Below are positions 41,690 to 51,729 of a stretch of 64,000 nucleotides of DNA, piece after piece (position 1 is the stretch's first letter; each line of letters begins with the position of its first letter). Position numbers and translations under genes: made by a program. This DNA comes from Dickeya poaceiphila (GTDB lineage Bacteria > Pseudomonadota > Gammaproteobacteria > Enterobacterales > Enterobacteriaceae): the NCBI RefSeq assembly GCF_007858975.2, contig NZ_CP042220.2, forward strand, positions 1,302,001 through 1,366,000, written 5' to 3'. A model generated the notes under the pieces. The model was not told the origin of the DNA and did no database searches. It worked only from the letters and a program-made list of their open reading frames with translations.

Positions 41690-43373
41690 TCCCATTACCC
41701 GTATCGAAGGGCATCTGCGCATTGATTGCGAAATTGAAAACGGCAAGGTCACCAAAGCCTGGTCATCCGGCACCATGTGGCGTGGCATGGAAGAGATTGT
41801 TAAAGGGCGTGACCCGCGTGATGCCTGGATGATCGTGCAGCGTATCTGCGGTGTCTGCACCACGGTACATGCCATCGCCTCGGTGCGTGCGGTGGAAAAC
41901 GCGCTTGGCCTGAATGTGCCGGTCAACGCCCAGCACATCCGCAACCTGATTCTGGCAGCGCACAGCATTCATGACCATATCGTGCACTTCTATCAGTTGT
42001 CGGCGCTTGATTGGGTGGATGTCACTTCCGCGCTGAAGGCCGACCCGCAGAAAGCGGCGGCATTGCTTAACGGGTTGTCCGACTGGCCGCTGAATAACGC
42101 TGCCGAGTTCACCAAAGTGCAGCAGAAGCTCAACGATCTGGTCGCCAGCGGTCAGTTGGGGATTTTCGCCAACGGTTACTGGGGCCACCCGGCGATGTCG
42201 CTGCCGCCGGAAGTAAACCTGATTGCCGTCGCCCACTATCTGCAGGCGCTGGAATGCCAGCGTGACGCCAACCGTATCGTGGCGATTCTGGGCGGCAAGT
42301 CGCCGCATATTCAGAACCTGGCGGTCGGCGGCGTGGCTAACCCGATCAATCTGGATGCGCCGAGCGTACTCAACCTGGAGCGGTTGATGTACGTGAAAAG
42401 CTTTATCGACCGGTTGGGCGATTTTATCGAACAGGTCTATAAGGTGGACTGCGCGGTGATCGCCGCCCACTATCCGCAGTGGCTGACGCTAGGACGCGGG
42501 GCTGATCACTATCTGAGCGTGCCGGAGCTGCCGACCGACAACAAAAACGGCAGCTTCCTGTTGGCGGGCGGGTATATCGAAAACAGCGACCTGTCGAGCT
42601 ACCGGCCAATCACCAGCCACAGCGATAAATTCCTGATCGATGGCATCCGCGAGAGCGGTAAACACGCCTGGTATCAGGATGATCAGCCGCTGGCGCCGTG
42701 GGAAGGGTTGACCCGACCTCACTACACCGGCTGGCAGGAGGACGGCAAGTATTCGTGGGTGAAATCGCCGACCTTCTACGGCAAAACCGTGGAAGTAGGG
42801 CCGCTGGCCTGGCTGTTGTGCGGGCTGGCCGCGAAGCATAAAGACACGCTGGCTCACTTCTCTCAGGTCAAAGCCGCTTATCAGACGCTCAGCGGTCATC
42901 AATTGGAAGAGAAACATCTGCACTCCACGTTGGGTCGGGTGATTGGTCGTACGGTGCACTGCTGCGTACTGAAAGATACGCTGGCGCAGCAATGGCAAGC
43001 GCTGGTGGACAACATCGGCAAAGGCGATCACCAAACCTTCATCAAACCGGACTTTTCACCAGACACCGAATTCCACGGCGTCGGTTTTGGGGAAATGCCG
43101 CGTGGCATGTTGTCGCACTGGGTGGTGTTTAAAAACGGCAAAATCACCAACTATCAGGCGGTGGTGCCGTCCACCTGGACATCCTGCCCACGTAACGGCG
43201 AGGACAAGCCCGGTCCGTACGAGCAATCGTTGGTGGGTACGCCGGTGGCAGATCCGCACAAACCGTTGGAAGTGGTACGTACCATCCACTCCTTTGACCC
43301 GTGCATGTCCTGTGCGGTGCACGTAGTGGATACCGTGAATGGCAATGAAGTGACGCGGGTGAAGGTGCTGTGA
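41667..43373 (+). CDS. hybC: Hydrogenase-2 large (catalytic) subunit
   Basis: The nickel-iron active-site subunit that oxidises H2 at the periplasmic side. The four nickel ligands are C61 and C64 (RICGVC) and C546 and C549 (DPCMSC). The C-terminal peptide after H552 (starting VVDTVN) is the extension removed by HybD after metal insertion. It has no signal of its own and is exported with HybO. The 568 residues match E. coli nearly one to one. Confidence 0.97.
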   Translation: MSQRITIDPITRIEGHLRIDCEIENGKVTKAWSSGTMWRGMEEIVKGRDPRDAWMIVQRICGVCTTVHAIASVRAVENALGLNVPVNAQHIRNLILAAHSIHDHIVHFYQLSALDWVDVTSALKADPQKAAALLNGLSDWPLNNAAEFTKVQQKLNDLVASGQLGIFANGYWGHPAMSLPPEVNLIAVAHYLQALECQRDANRIVAILGGKSPHIQNLAVGGVANPINLDAPSVLNLERLMYVKSFIDRLGDFIEQVYKVDCAVIAAHYPQWLTLGRGADHYLSVPELPTDNKNGSFLLAGGYIENSDLSSYRPITSHSDKFLIDGIRESGKHAWYQDDQPLAPWEGLTRPHYTGWQEDGKYSWVKSPTFYGKTVEVGPLAWLLCGLAAKHKDTLAHFSQVKAAYQTLSGHQLEEKHLHSTLGRVIGRTVHCCVLKDTLAQQWQALVDNIGKGDHQTFIKPDFSPDTEFHGVGFGEMPRGMLSHWVVFKNGKITNYQAVVPSTWTSCPRNGEDKPGPYEQSLVGTPVADPHKPLEVVRTIHSFDPCMSCAVHVVDTVNGNEVTRVKVL

Positions 43374-43873
43374 TGAACATACTGGTGCTGGGGATCGGCA
43401 ATATTTTGCTGAGTGATGAAGGGGTTGGGGTGCGTCTGGTGGAACAACTGGAGCGGCGTTTTGACTGCACGCCCGTCGTTGACGTGGTGGATGGCGGCAC
43501 CTGCGGCATGGAGCTGATGGAATGCATGGCCGGGCGCGATCACTTGATCGTCGCCGATGCGGTGCTGACCGGTCAGTCGCCGGGCAGTGTAACGGTGCTG
43601 CGTGACCGTGAAGTCCCGGCATTGTTTACCCGCAAGATCTCCCCGCACCAGTTAGGTCTGGCTGATGTGCTGATGGCGCTGCAATTGACCGGCGAATTTC
43701 CCCGCCAATTGACGCTGGTTGGGGTAGAGCCAGACGTGCTGGATTCCGGTATCGGCTTGTCCGATACCGTCACCCGTGCGCTGGAACCGGCGTTACAGCA
43801 CATCATCGCCGCACTGCGCCAGAGTGGCGTGACGGTGACGGAGAAGACTGCACAGGAGGTGTGTGGTGACTGA
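43373..43873 (+). CDS. hybD: HybC maturation endopeptidase HybD
   Basis: A nickel-dependent protease that trims the C-terminus of HybC once nickel is in place. The N-terminal GIGNILLSDEGVGV motif with the metal-binding glutamate (E in SDEG), D in VVDGGT, and the histidine in KISPHQLGLAD are present. The ATG at 43373 overlaps the hybC stop (TGATG junction); a GTG one codon upstream is possible but lacks support. Length is 166 residues. Confidence 0.94.
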   Translation: MNILVLGIGNILLSDEGVGVRLVEQLERRFDCTPVVDVVDGGTCGMELMECMAGRDHLIVADAVLTGQSPGSVTVLRDREVPALFTRKISPHQLGLADVLMALQLTGEFPRQLTLVGVEPDVLDSGIGLSDTVTRALEPALQHIIAALRQSGVTVTEKTAQEVCGD

Positions 43874-44429
43874 TATTTTTTCTGCTTCGCCACGCGACGG
43901 CGGTAATAATCCGCCGTTAATACCCGACGAGCGCAAAGAATTGGTGTGGATTGCGGGGCATGATCAGAGTCCGGCGGCCTGGCTGGAAACTGAGTTCAGC
44001 CGCATTGCGCAACAGCGTATGCGGCAATTGCCGTTTTACCGTGACGGCATTCCGGTACGGGCTTGTGGATTTACCTTGTTTGAACAGCAGTGGTTCGGCT
44101 GCCTGTTGACGCCATGGATGATTAGCCTGTTGGTTTTGCCCGGTCCTGGGCAGCAATGGCCGCGGCGTAATCTGTCCTCCCGGTTGGCGCTGGAGCTACC
44201 GTGCGGCAGCGTGAAGTTTGTGGTGAGCGAGAGTGATGACGGGCAGCAGTATCTGTCCTGCTCGCTGATGTCGCCGCTGGACCCGGCGCTTGGTGCGGAA
44301 CAGGCGCTGCAACTGGCGCAACAAAGCGCACGCATGGCGCTGTCGTTGCCGGTGCAGGATGCCGATGCGCCAGAAAACCTGAGTCGCCGCGCGCTGTTCA
44401 GTCGTTATCGGAGTGAACGACATGCATGA
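43863..44429 (+). CDS. hybE: Hydrogenase-2 assembly chaperone HybE
   Basis: A chaperone that binds the Tat signal of HybO and holds back export until assembly is complete (E. coli knowledge). The HybE-family core RMRQLPFYRDGIP and a WFGCLLTPWMISLLVLPGP segment are present. Two successive GTG codons (43863, 43866) are the only plausible starts after hybD, with AGGAGGTG just upstream. The product is 188 residues. It overlaps hybD by 11 bases and hybF by 8. Confidence 0.9.
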   Translation: MVTDIFSASPRDGGNNPPLIPDERKELVWIAGHDQSPAAWLETEFSRIAQQRMRQLPFYRDGIPVRACGFTLFEQQWFGCLLTPWMISLLVLPGPGQQWPRRNLSSRLALELPCGSVKFVVSESDDGQQYLSCSLMSPLDPALGAEQALQLAQQSARMALSLPVQDADAPENLSRRALFSRYRSERHA

Positions 44430-44766
44430 AGTTTCTTTGTGCTACAACGCACTGGAGTTGATTGAGCAGCAGGCGCGTCAGCATGGTGCCCGCCGGGTCA
44501 CCGGCGTCTGGCTGGAAATCGGCGCGTTGTCTTGCATTGAAGAAAGCTCGTTGCAGTTTTGTTTTGAGTCGGTCTGTCGTCAGACGATGGCGGAAGGCTG
44601 TCAGTTGCATCTGTCGGTGCGTCCGGCACAGGCCTGGTGTTGGGAGTGTAGCCAGCCGGTGGAAGTGACCGACCACGACAGCGGCTGTCCGCATTGCGGC
44701 AGCTATAGCCTGCGAGTTGAAAGCGGAGGCGATAGCCTGCAACTAAAGCAATTGGCGGTTGAATAA
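44422..44766 (+). CDS. hybF: Nickel-insertion protein HybF (HypA family)
   Basis: A HypA-type zinc protein that delivers nickel to the large subunit with HypB. The nickel-binding MHE start is intact (MHEVSL). The zinc loop has two CxxC motifs (CWECSQ and CPHCGS). The start is ATG 44422 rather than the GTG three codons upstream, because MHE must be the N-terminus. At 114 residues it is closest to E. coli HybF. Confidence 0.94.
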   Translation: MHEVSLCYNALELIEQQARQHGARRVTGVWLEIGALSCIEESSLQFCFESVCRQTMAEGCQLHLSVRPAQAWCWECSQPVEVTDHDSGCPHCGSYSLRVESGGDSLQLKQLAVE

Positions 44767-44789
44767 CACGTTGCTGTTATGCAGCGTGT
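44766..44789 (+). other. Hairpin in hybF-hypB gap
   Basis: A 9-bp stem with one G-U pair (ACACGTTGC / GCAGCGTGT) immediately after the hybF stop and 42 bases before hypB. No T-run is present. Confidence 0.35.
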
Positions 44790-44831
44790 CATCAGTAAAA
44801 AACGGTCTGGTTGACCGGAGGAGTCGTATCA

Positions 44832-45998
44832 ATGTGTACCACATGCGGTTGTGGCGAGGGAGAACGCCGGATAGAGGGCGATGAACCTGCGCATTCACAC
44901 CACCATCCCCATACGCACGATCACCACCACGAACATAGCCACAGTCATGATCATGTGCATTCGCATCCTCACCATCATGACCACGATCACGGGCATGACC
45001 ATCATCATGACGACGTAGCGCCCAGTGTGATTATTCATCATCACCATTACTATTATCACCATGGCGATGTGCATCACCATTATCATGGTGCCGCGCGTCA
45101 CGAGCATGAAGATGATGGGCATGGGCACTATTCCCATGGACATCACGCGCATGAACATCATTCTCATGCACATCATAGCCACCATGACCACGCGCATCAT
45201 TCACACGAACACACTCTGCCGGAAGAACGTTTCCAGCCGGTGGAGCAGCAACACCACCTGCACTACGGGCAGGGCGCGGCAGGTACTCACGCACCGGGTA
45301 TCGGCCAGCAGCGGTTGTTGCAGATAGAAATGGATGTGCTGAGTAAAAATAACCAACTGGCGGCGCATAACCGCGAGCATTTCGACGCCGACCAGATTCT
45401 GGCGTTGAATCTGGTGTCCAGCCCCGGCTCCGGCAAAACTACGCTGCTGACCAATACCTTGCACTTGCTGCGTGAGCGCGTGCCGTGCGCGGTGATCGAA
45501 GGCGACCAGCAAACCACGAACGATGCTGAACGCATTCGCGCTACCGGCGTACCCGCGATTCAGGTTAATACCGGCAAAGGCTGTCATCTGGATGCGCAGA
45601 TGGTGCATGACGCCATGCACCGACTGCAACTGCCAAATCAGAGCCTGCTGTTTATCGAAAACGTTGGCAACCTGGTGTGTCCCGCCGGTTTCGATTTGGG
45701 GGAACGGCACAAAATCGCGGTGTTGTCGGTCACTGAAGGCGAAGACAAACCGCTTAAGTATCCGCACATGTTTGCCGCGGCATCGCTGATGATCATCAAC
45801 AAGATCGATCTGTTGCCGTATCTGGATTTCGATCTCGACGCTTGTGTTGCTAACGCGCGTCGCGTTAATCCGCAGATCGAGGTGATTGCGTTGTCTGCGC
45901 GTACTGGTGAAGGGATGGAAGCCTGGTTGGCCTGGCTGGAAGCCCAGCTTTTGGGGGCGCAAACGCCGTCACAACCGTCACTGCTGTCAGGGGTCTAA
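44832..45998 (+). CDS. hypB: Hydrogenase nickel GTPase HypB with long His-rich domain
   Basis: A GTPase that stores and inserts nickel with HypA/HybF. The N-terminus has the high-affinity nickel motif [10 protein letters not shown]. Residues about 21-128 form a histidine-rich region with more than 50 histidines, broken mainly by Asp, Ser, Gly and Tyr; E. coli HypB has only a short one. The G domain starts near residue 190 with Walker A PGSGKTT (198-204), then the [16 protein letters not shown] metal-binding segment and NKIDLLPY. The start is ATG 44832 after GGAGG. The length of 388 is about 100 more than E. coli. The His region probably acts as a nickel store. Confidence 0.95.
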   Translation: MCTTCGCGEGERRIEGDEPAHSHHHPHTHDHHHEHSHSHDHVHSHPHHHDHDHGHDHHHDDVAPSVIIHHHHYYYHHGDVHHHYHGAARHEHEDDGHGHYSHGHHAHEHHSHAHHSHHDHAHHSHEHTLPEERFQPVEQQHHLHYGQGAAGTHAPGIGQQRLLQIEMDVLSKNNQLAAHNREHFDADQILALNLVSSPGSGKTTLLTNTLHLLRERVPCAVIEGDQQTTNDAERIRATGVPAIQVNTGKGCHLDAQMVHDAMHRLQLPNQSLLFIENVGNLVCPAGFDLGERHKIAVLSVTEGEDKPLKYPHMFAAASLMIINKIDLLPYLDFDLDACVANARRVNPQIEVIALSARTGEGMEAWLAWLEAQLLGAQTPSQPSLLSGV

Positions 45999-46000
45999 CC

Positions 46001-46288
46001 ATGTGTTTGGGCGTTCCCGGTAAAGTGGTCGCTGTCGGGCCGGACCTGCATTATCCGGCACGGGTGGATGTGTGTGGTGTACAGCGCGAGGTAAATATTG
46101 CGCTGGTATGTGAAGGCGATCCGGCAGAGTTGGTAGGCCAGTGGGTACTGGTGCATGTCGGTTTCGCCATGAGTTTGCTCGATGAGCAGGAAGCACAGGA
46201 AACGCTGGCGGCGCTGCAATCCATGCAGGCGGTTGGACTGGAGCTGGATGAAGTCAGGCAAACCGGAGCCATTTATGCAGTACGTTGA
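46001..46288 (+). CDS. hypC: Hydrogenase maturation chaperone HypC/HybG
   Basis: A small chaperone that works with HypD in building the Fe(CN)2CO group and then binds the HybC precursor. The essential N-terminal cysteine is present ([11 protein letters not shown]2). The 95-residue length is typical of HypC/HybG. Given the hyb locus, it serves the HybG role. It starts two bases after hypB and overlaps hypD by 14 bases. Confidence 0.93.
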   Translation: MCLGVPGKVVAVGPDLHYPARVDVCGVQREVNIALVCEGDPAELVGQWVLVHVGFAMSLLDEQEAQETLAALQSMQAVGLELDEVRQTGAIYAVR

Positions 46289-47390
46289 TGAATTTCGTGA
46301 TCCCGCACTGGCGAAATCGCTATTGCAGCGCATTCAGGCGCTGGTTGATGACATGCCGCATTTAAAGGCGCGCCCGTTGCAACTGATGGAGGTGTGCGGC
46401 GGGCATACCCATGCCATTTTCAAGTTCGGTATTGACCGGCTACTGCCGCCGGAAATCGAGTTTGTGCATGGGCCGGGTTGCCCGGTGTGCGTACTGCCGA
46501 TGGGGCGGATCGATGCCTGTCTGGAGATAGCCGCTCGCCCGGAAGTGATTTTCTGCACCTTTGGCGATGCCATGCGAGTGCCGGGCCGCAACGGTTCGTT
46601 GCAGGATGCCCGCCGCCACGGCGCTGATGTTCGGGTGGTTTATTCCCCGCTGGATGCGCTGGCGCTGGCGGAACAATTTCCTGATCGGCAAGTGGTGTTC
46701 TTCGGACTGGGATTTGAAACCACCATGCCGAGCACCGCGCTGACCCTGCAACAAGCCAAACGCCGTGGTATCCACAACTTTTCGCTGTTTTGCCAGCACA
46801 TTACCATCATCCCGACGCTGAAAAGCCTGCTGGAGCAGCCGGATTTGCGCATTGATGGTTTCCTGGCGCCGGGACATGTCAGTATGGTGATTGGCGCGTA
46901 TCCTTATCAGCCGCTGTGCCAGCAGTTCCATAAACCATTCGTGGTTACGGGTTTCGAGCCGCTGGATATCCTGCAGGCGCTGTTGATGCTGGTGCAACAA
47001 CTGCATGATGAACGTTGTGAAGTGGAAAACCAGTATCGTCGTATTGTGCCGGACAGTGGTAATACGCTGGCGCAGCAGGCGATGGCCGAGGTATTTGAAA
47101 CCAAGGCCAGCAGTGAATGGCGTGGGTTGGGCGAAATTGCCAATTCCGGTATGCAATTGCGGGCGGAGTACGCTGAATTTGATGCCGAGCGCCGTTTCAA
47201 ACCACAACAGCAGCAGGTAGCGGATGAGCCGTTATCGCGTTGCGGTGATGTGCTCACCGGGCGTTGCAAACCGGGTGATTGCCCGTTGTTTGGTCAGCGT
47301 TGTACACCGCAAAATGCTATCGGCGCGTTGATGGTGTCCTCAGAAGGCGCTTGCGCCGCTTATTACCAGTATCGACGGGAGTGCGCCTGA
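46275..47390 (+). CDS. hypD: Hydrogenase maturation factor HypD
   Basis: A 4Fe-4S protein on which the iron-cyanide/carbonyl unit is assembled. Conserved motifs: [12 protein letters not shown] with the iron-coordinating cysteine near residue 41, [10 protein letters not shown] near 69-78, GFETTMP, and the C-terminal cluster cysteines in [18 protein letters not shown]. The start ATG 46275 ([10 protein letters not shown]) lies inside the end of hypC. Length is 371, the family norm. Confidence 0.95.
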   Translation: MQYVDEFRDPALAKSLLQRIQALVDDMPHLKARPLQLMEVCGGHTHAIFKFGIDRLLPPEIEFVHGPGCPVCVLPMGRIDACLEIAARPEVIFCTFGDAMRVPGRNGSLQDARRHGADVRVVYSPLDALALAEQFPDRQVVFFGLGFETTMPSTALTLQQAKRRGIHNFSLFCQHITIIPTLKSLLEQPDLRIDGFLAPGHVSMVIGAYPYQPLCQQFHKPFVVTGFEPLDILQALLMLVQQLHDERCEVENQYRRIVPDSGNTLAQQAMAEVFETKASSEWRGLGEIANSGMQLRAEYAEFDAERRFKPQQQQVADEPLSRCGDVLTGRCKPGDCPLFGQRCTPQNAIGALMVSSEGACAAYYQYRRECA

Positions 47391-48418
47391 TGAAGAACAC
47401 CTTATTGCCAAAAGAAATTACCCTGGCGCATGGCAGCGGCGGGCAGGCAATGCAGCAGTTGATCGAAGGCCTGTTCCTGCAGGCGTTCGATAACCCATTA
47501 TTAGCGGAACGTGAAGATCAGGCGCGTTTGTCGCTGGCGGAGCTGAATGCCGAGGGTGATCGGCTGGCGTTTACCACCGACAGCTATGTTATCGACCCGA
47601 TCGAATTCCCCGGTGGTAATATCGGCAAGCTGGCGGTATGCGGCACCGCTAATGATCTGGCGGTGAGCGGCGCAGTGCCGCGTTACCTCTCTTGTGGCTT
47701 TATTCTCGAAGAGGGGCTGGCGGGAGAAACGCTACTGCGCATCGTCAATTCGATGGCGCAAACCGCCCGCGACGCCGGTATCCAAATCGTCACCGGTGAT
47801 ACCAAAGTGGTGCCGCGCGGTGCAGCGGACAAAATTTTCATCAATACCGCAGGTATTGGCGTGATTCCACCACATGTGCAGTGGGGCACCGGTGAAATTC
47901 GCCCCGGTGACCGTTTGATCGTCAGCGGTACGCTGGGAGATCATGGTGCCACTATTCTGAATTTACGCGAGAAACTGGGACTGGAAGCAGAACTGACCAG
48001 CGATTGCGCGGTACTGGCGCCGTTGATTGCGCCGCTGCGCCAGATTGACGGCGTACGCGCTCTGCGCGATGCCACCCGTGGCGGGGTGACGGCGATTTTG
48101 CACGAGTTCGCTCAGGCCAGCGGTTGCGGCATGGAAGTGCAGGAGAGCGCGTTACCGGTCAAAACGGCGGTGCGCGGCATCTGTGAACTGCTGGGGCTGG
48201 AAGCACTCAATTTCGCCAATGAAGGTAAACTGGTGCTGGCGGTGTCGCCAGAAGCGGAAAGCCGGGTATTGGACGCATTACAGTCTCACCCGCTGGGGCG
48301 CGATGCAGCAGTAATAGGCAGCGTCACCGACAAAAAACAGGTACGCCTGTGCGGCGTATTCGGCACCTCCCGCCTGCTGGATTTACCCCACAGCGAGCCC
48401 ATGCCGAGGATTTGCTGA
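47390..48418 (+). CDS. hypE: Hydrogenase maturation factor HypE
   Basis: An ATP-dependent enzyme that dehydrates its own C-terminal thiocarbamate to thiocyanate, the source of cyanide ligands. It belongs to the PurM/AIR synthase superfamily. The start ITLAHGSGGQAMQQLI and the DGVRALRDATRGGVTAI block are conserved, and the C-terminus ends with the required PRIC, the last residue being the modified cysteine. It overlaps the hypD stop by one base. Length is 342 residues. Confidence 0.95.
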   Translation: MKNTLLPKEITLAHGSGGQAMQQLIEGLFLQAFDNPLLAEREDQARLSLAELNAEGDRLAFTTDSYVIDPIEFPGGNIGKLAVCGTANDLAVSGAVPRYLSCGFILEEGLAGETLLRIVNSMAQTARDAGIQIVTGDTKVVPRGAADKIFINTAGIGVIPPHVQWGTGEIRPGDRLIVSGTLGDHGATILNLREKLGLEAELTSDCAVLAPLIAPLRQIDGVRALRDATRGGVTAILHEFAQASGCGMEVQESALPVKTAVRGICELLGLEALNFANEGKLVLAVSPEAESRVLDALQSHPLGRDAAVIGSVTDKKQVRLCGVFGTSRLLDLPHSEPMPRIC

Positions 48419-48425
48419 CAAGCAG

Positions 48426-48455
48426 CTGTTGATAAACAGCCGAACTGTTTTTATC
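48426..48455 (+). terminator. Possible terminator after hypE
   Basis: A 6-bp stem GCTGTT/AACAGC with a GATA loop, then a gap of five bases and TGTTTTTATC. It is weak, but lies eight bases past the hypE stop. Confidence 0.35.
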
Positions 48456-48472
48456 GGCAAGATGGTGAGGGA

Positions 48473-48558
48473 TTTCGTGCGCGATAAGCCATATGGTTTC
48501 TCTGTTATTTCGTCGCACGCACGACAAGGAGAGGCTCAAACGCCGCCTCTCCTTGACC
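48473..48558 (+). repeat. Hairpin repeat, copy 1 (inverted relative to 59249-59334)
   Basis: An 86-base segment whose core is an 11-bp perfect stem (CAAGGAGAGGC at 48525-48535, GCCTCTCCTTG at 48545-48555). The stem, the preceding CGCACGCACGA and roughly 50 further bases match the reverse complement of 59249-59334. It belongs to no gene and looks like a dispersed hairpin repeat. Confidence 0.75.
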
Positions 48559-48800
48559 ACTGGCTGGTAGCTAAACTGTGCCGCTGCGCGGTCCCTTCGG
48601 CGTTCGCCTTCGCTGTTCGGGCCGCCCGTGACGCGATTACTCGCCACATGCTGTGGCTCGCCCTGCGGGCCAGCGTAAACGCTGTTCAAAAACGCTTTTC
48701 GCGTTTTTGTCCGACGCGGCACGGGCTTTCGCCGCATCCATGCGGCTCACCCGGCGAAGCCGCCCACCTCAGCACAGTTTTTGACGCAGAAAAAACGAAC
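48559..48800. repeat. Highly structured GC-rich repeat region upstream of hypF
   Basis: This stretch contains several nested stems, among them CAAAAACGC/GCGTTTTTG (48687-48709) and a GCCGCAT/ATGCGGC stem within a GCTTTCGCCG/CCGGCGAAGC-type pairing near 48720-48770. Both strands are open over 130 codons or so, but the products are Arg/Ala/Pro/His-rich and look non-biological. I recall similar sequence as a dispersed non-coding repeat in Dickeya and Pectobacterium, which would explain frequent spurious gene calls. Confidence 0.5.
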
Positions 48801-48858
48801 ATTCGCGTCTTTGCTGTAGAAACTTCATCCTATAGATCCCAAGTATAGGTTCTTACCT

Positions 48859-51159
48859 ATGTCAGCAATTAATGTACAGACGACATCAGGCGTTGAAATT
48901 CGCGTTAAGGGCAAAGTGCAGGGGGTGGGGTTTCGGCCTTATGTCTGGCAAATTGCTCACCGGCTTGGTGCCAAAGGCAGTGTGCTGAATGACGGCGCGG
49001 GGGTGTTAGTCCGGCTGTGGCCTGCGAGCGCTGAGGCGGATTTCATCGCGGCGTTGCACGCCGAGTGCCCGCCGTTGGCGCAGATTGACCAGGTCACCTG
49101 CCAGCCTTATCGCTGGGAAACACCACCGGACGATTTCATCATTGAACACAGCGGTGCCGGGCAGATGGATACCCACATTGTCCCGGATGCGGCGACCTGT
49201 GATGCCTGCCGTCAGGAGCTGTTTGATCCGTGCGATCGCCGCTACCGTTATCCGTTTATCAACTGCACCCACTGCGGCCCGCGTTTTACCATTATTCGCC
49301 AGATGCCGTACGACCGCCCGAATACCGCCATGGCGGCGTTCCCGTTTTGCCCCACCTGTCAGCAGGAGTATCAGCATCCGGCGGATCGGCGCTTTCATGC
49401 CCAGCCTAACGCCTGCCCAACCTGCGGGCCGCAGGTGTGGCTGAGCGATGCATCCGGAACCGTGGCACGCGGTGATGACGCCATCATACAGGCAGCGGCG
49501 GCATTGTGTGCCGGGCAGATCGTGGCGGTAAAAGGGCTGGGCGGGTTTCATCTCGCCTGTGATGCCACCAATGCGCAGGCGGTGGTACGGCTGCGTGAGC
49601 GCAAACATCGCCCGGCCAAGCCGCTGGCGGTGATGCTGCCGGATGTCGATTGGCTGGCGCGGTGCAGTCGCGTGGCGGAGTCTGCGTCGGCGCTACGCAT
49701 AATGCAAAGCCCGGCAGCGCCGATTGTATTATTGCCGTTGCGACAAAATGGCGTTCTGGCGGCTGGGATTGCCCCCGGTCTGGATGAAGTCGGGCTGATG
49801 TTGTCTGCCAACCCATTACAGCACCTGCTGCTGGCAGCGGTGGGCCGAGCGCTGGTGATGACCTCCGGCAACGCCAGCGGTAAGCCACCCGCGCTGGATA
49901 ATTCGCAGGCACTGGATGAACTGGCGGGTATCGCCGATCTGTGGTTGCTGCATGACCGCGATATTGTGCAGCGTGTTGATGACTCGGTGGTGAGAATGCA
50001 GGGTGAACAGGCGGAGATGCTGCGGCGCTCGCGTGGTTATGTGCCGGATGCCTTGCCGTTGCCGCCGGGGTTCAGCGAACAGCCGGCATTGCTGGCGATG
50101 GGGGCGGATCTCAAAAATACTTTCTGCCTGCTGCGCGATAGCTCTGCCATCGTCAGCCAGCATCTGGGCGACCTGGCTGATGACGAGGTGGAACAGCAGT
50201 ATCGGCAGGCACAAAGGCTGTTTGCCGATATTTACCGCTTTACGCCACAGGCCATCGCGGTGGATGCGCACCCTGGTTACGTCAGCCGTCGTTTGGGGCA
50301 GCAGCAGGCGGAACAGTTGGGCATTCCCTGCATTGAGGTGTTGCATCATCACGCGCATATCGTCGCTTGTCTGGCGGAGCATCAGTGGCCGCGCGACGCC
50401 GGGCCGGTCATCGGGCTGGCACTGGATGGTATCGGCTATGGCGGTGATAACCGCTGGTGGGGCGGTGAATGCCTGTGGGTGGATTATACCCAGTGCCGGC
50501 ATGTGGGCGGTTTACCGGCGGTGGCGCTGCCGGGCGGCGATCTGGCGGCACGCCAGCCGTGGCGTAATCTGCTGGCTCAGTTTTTGGCGTTCGTTCCAGA
50601 CTGGGAAACCGTGCCTGAAAGCGGCGTTATCCCTGCTGGTGCGCGAGCGTTGCTGACACGCGCTATCGAGCGGGGTCTTAACGCGCCACTGGCGTCGTCT
50701 GCCGGTCGGTTGTTTGACGCGGTAGCCGCCGCCTGTGGGTTTGCCGGCGAGCAGAGCTGGGAAGGCGAAGCCGCCTGTTGGCTGGAAGCACAAGCCCGCC
50801 AGCATCAGGATGACGCGCCGCCGGTGACGTTGCCGCTGTTCGCTAACCAACTGGATCTGGCAACCTTTTGGCGGCAGTTTCTGGCGTATCACGCTACCCC
50901 TGCTGACCGCGCTTTTGCCTTTCATGTGGCGCTGGCGGACGGGCTGGCGGCGCTGGTGTGTCAGGCTGCGCGGGAACATGGGCTGAACACGGTGGCGTGC
51001 TCTGGCGGGGTGATGCATAACCGTTTGCTGGTCACGCTGTTACGTGAACGGCTGGCCGGGTTTAGGCTACTGATGCCGTCGCGTTTACCGGCTGGCGACG
51101 GTGGGCTGGCGCTGGGGCAGGCGTTGATCGCCGCCAGTCGTCTGTCAACGTGGGGCTGA
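48859..51159 (+). CDS. hypF: Carbamoyltransferase HypF
   Basis: Converts carbamoyl phosphate into the thiocarbamate on HypE, the first step of cyanide ligand synthesis. Domains in order: acylphosphatase-like (about residues 12-98, [13 protein letters not shown]), four CxxC zinc motifs (CDAC, CTHC, CPTC, CPTC at about 114-194), a YrdC-like domain (about 205-390) and a Kae1-like carbamoyltransferase domain with the metal motif [15 protein letters not shown]. At 766 residues it is complete. It is separated from hypE by the repeat region, so it likely has its own promoter. Confidence 0.95.
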   Translation: MSAINVQTTSGVEIRVKGKVQGVGFRPYVWQIAHRLGAKGSVLNDGAGVLVRLWPASAEADFIAALHAECPPLAQIDQVTCQPYRWETPPDDFIIEHSGAGQMDTHIVPDAATCDACRQELFDPCDRRYRYPFINCTHCGPRFTIIRQMPYDRPNTAMAAFPFCPTCQQEYQHPADRRFHAQPNACPTCGPQVWLSDASGTVARGDDAIIQAAAALCAGQIVAVKGLGGFHLACDATNAQAVVRLRERKHRPAKPLAVMLPDVDWLARCSRVAESASALRIMQSPAAPIVLLPLRQNGVLAAGIAPGLDEVGLMLSANPLQHLLLAAVGRALVMTSGNASGKPPALDNSQALDELAGIADLWLLHDRDIVQRVDDSVVRMQGEQAEMLRRSRGYVPDALPLPPGFSEQPALLAMGADLKNTFCLLRDSSAIVSQHLGDLADDEVEQQYRQAQRLFADIYRFTPQAIAVDAHPGYVSRRLGQQQAEQLGIPCIEVLHHHAHIVACLAEHQWPRDAGPVIGLALDGIGYGGDNRWWGGECLWVDYTQCRHVGGLPAVALPGGDLAARQPWRNLLAQFLAFVPDWETVPESGVIPAGARALLTRAIERGLNAPLASSAGRLFDAVAAACGFAGEQSWEGEAACWLEAQARQHQDDAPPVTLPLFANQLDLATFWRQFLAYHATPADRAFAFHVALADGLAALVCQAAREHGLNTVACSGGVMHNRLLVTLLRERLAGFRLLMPSRLPAGDGGLALGQALIAASRLSTWG

Positions 51160-51252
51160 CTGTTATAGCTTTTTTTCACCGGATTGTATCTGTTCTGATG
51201 GGGTGCGCCGTGCTACCGTTGCGCACCAATACGCAGCGGCAGAGGATTCGGT

Positions 51253-51729
51253 ATGGACGAAGTGAAACGCATTCTGAATGAAGAAATCGAACGTCTGAAT
51301 CGTGAGGAGCGGCGTGATAATCGCATCCGTTTCAGTCGCCGGTTTATGGTAACCCACCCTTATTTATTCGGCGGCATGTTGGCGAGTTATGTGCCGGTGG
51401 CGTTGATTTTGTGGTACGCACCCTATTTCGGCCTGCCTTATGTGGTGGGGTTTACGTTGTTTCTGGCGCTGATGTCGCTGGCGATGTCGATGGATATCAA
51501 CCCGCGCTATCGCTTTGAAGATATCGACACGCTGGATCTGCGGGTGTGCTACAACGGCGAGTGGTATAACAGTCGCCATGTGTCGGCACAGACGCTGGAG
51601 GCATTGCTGCATAATCCGCAGGTCGCTGCCGCGGTAAAAGAGGGGATCGCCCGTTTGTTGCAAACCAAGGGGTACCTCTATTTCTACGATGTTTTTTCTC
51701 TGGCCTATCGTTCAACCGCTGCGCGTTGA
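51253..51729 (+). CDS. YlaC-like inner-membrane protein
   Basis: A 158-residue protein resembling E. coli YlaC, whose function is unknown. The N-terminus is charged (EEIERLNREERRDNRIRFS), then come two adjacent hydrophobic segments (about residues 38-58 and 62-78), then the conserved MDINPRYRFEDIDTLDLRV and CYNGEWYNSRHVS blocks. The signature match to YlaC is convincing in these blocks. It lies just after hypF on the same strand, but nothing in it suggests a hydrogenase role. Confidence 0.75.
   Translation: MDEVKRILNEEIERLNREERRDNRIRFSRRFMVTHPYLFGGMLASYVPVALILWYAPYFGLPYVVGFTLFLALMSLAMSMDINPRYRFEDIDTLDLRVCYNGEWYNSRHVSAQTLEALLHNPQVAAAVKEGIARLLQTKGYLYFYDVFSLAYRSTAAR

Noticed and set aside
44890..45216. 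Repeated CAT/CAC-rich tract that could suggest a tandem array or CRISPR
   Set aside because: The repeat is explained by His codons of HypB in frame; there are no conserved repeats with unique spacers.
48324..48848. Overlapping 137- and 139-codon frames on opposite strands
   Set aside because: Both cross the structured repeat region after hypE; neither looks like a real protein and one overlaps the hypE end.
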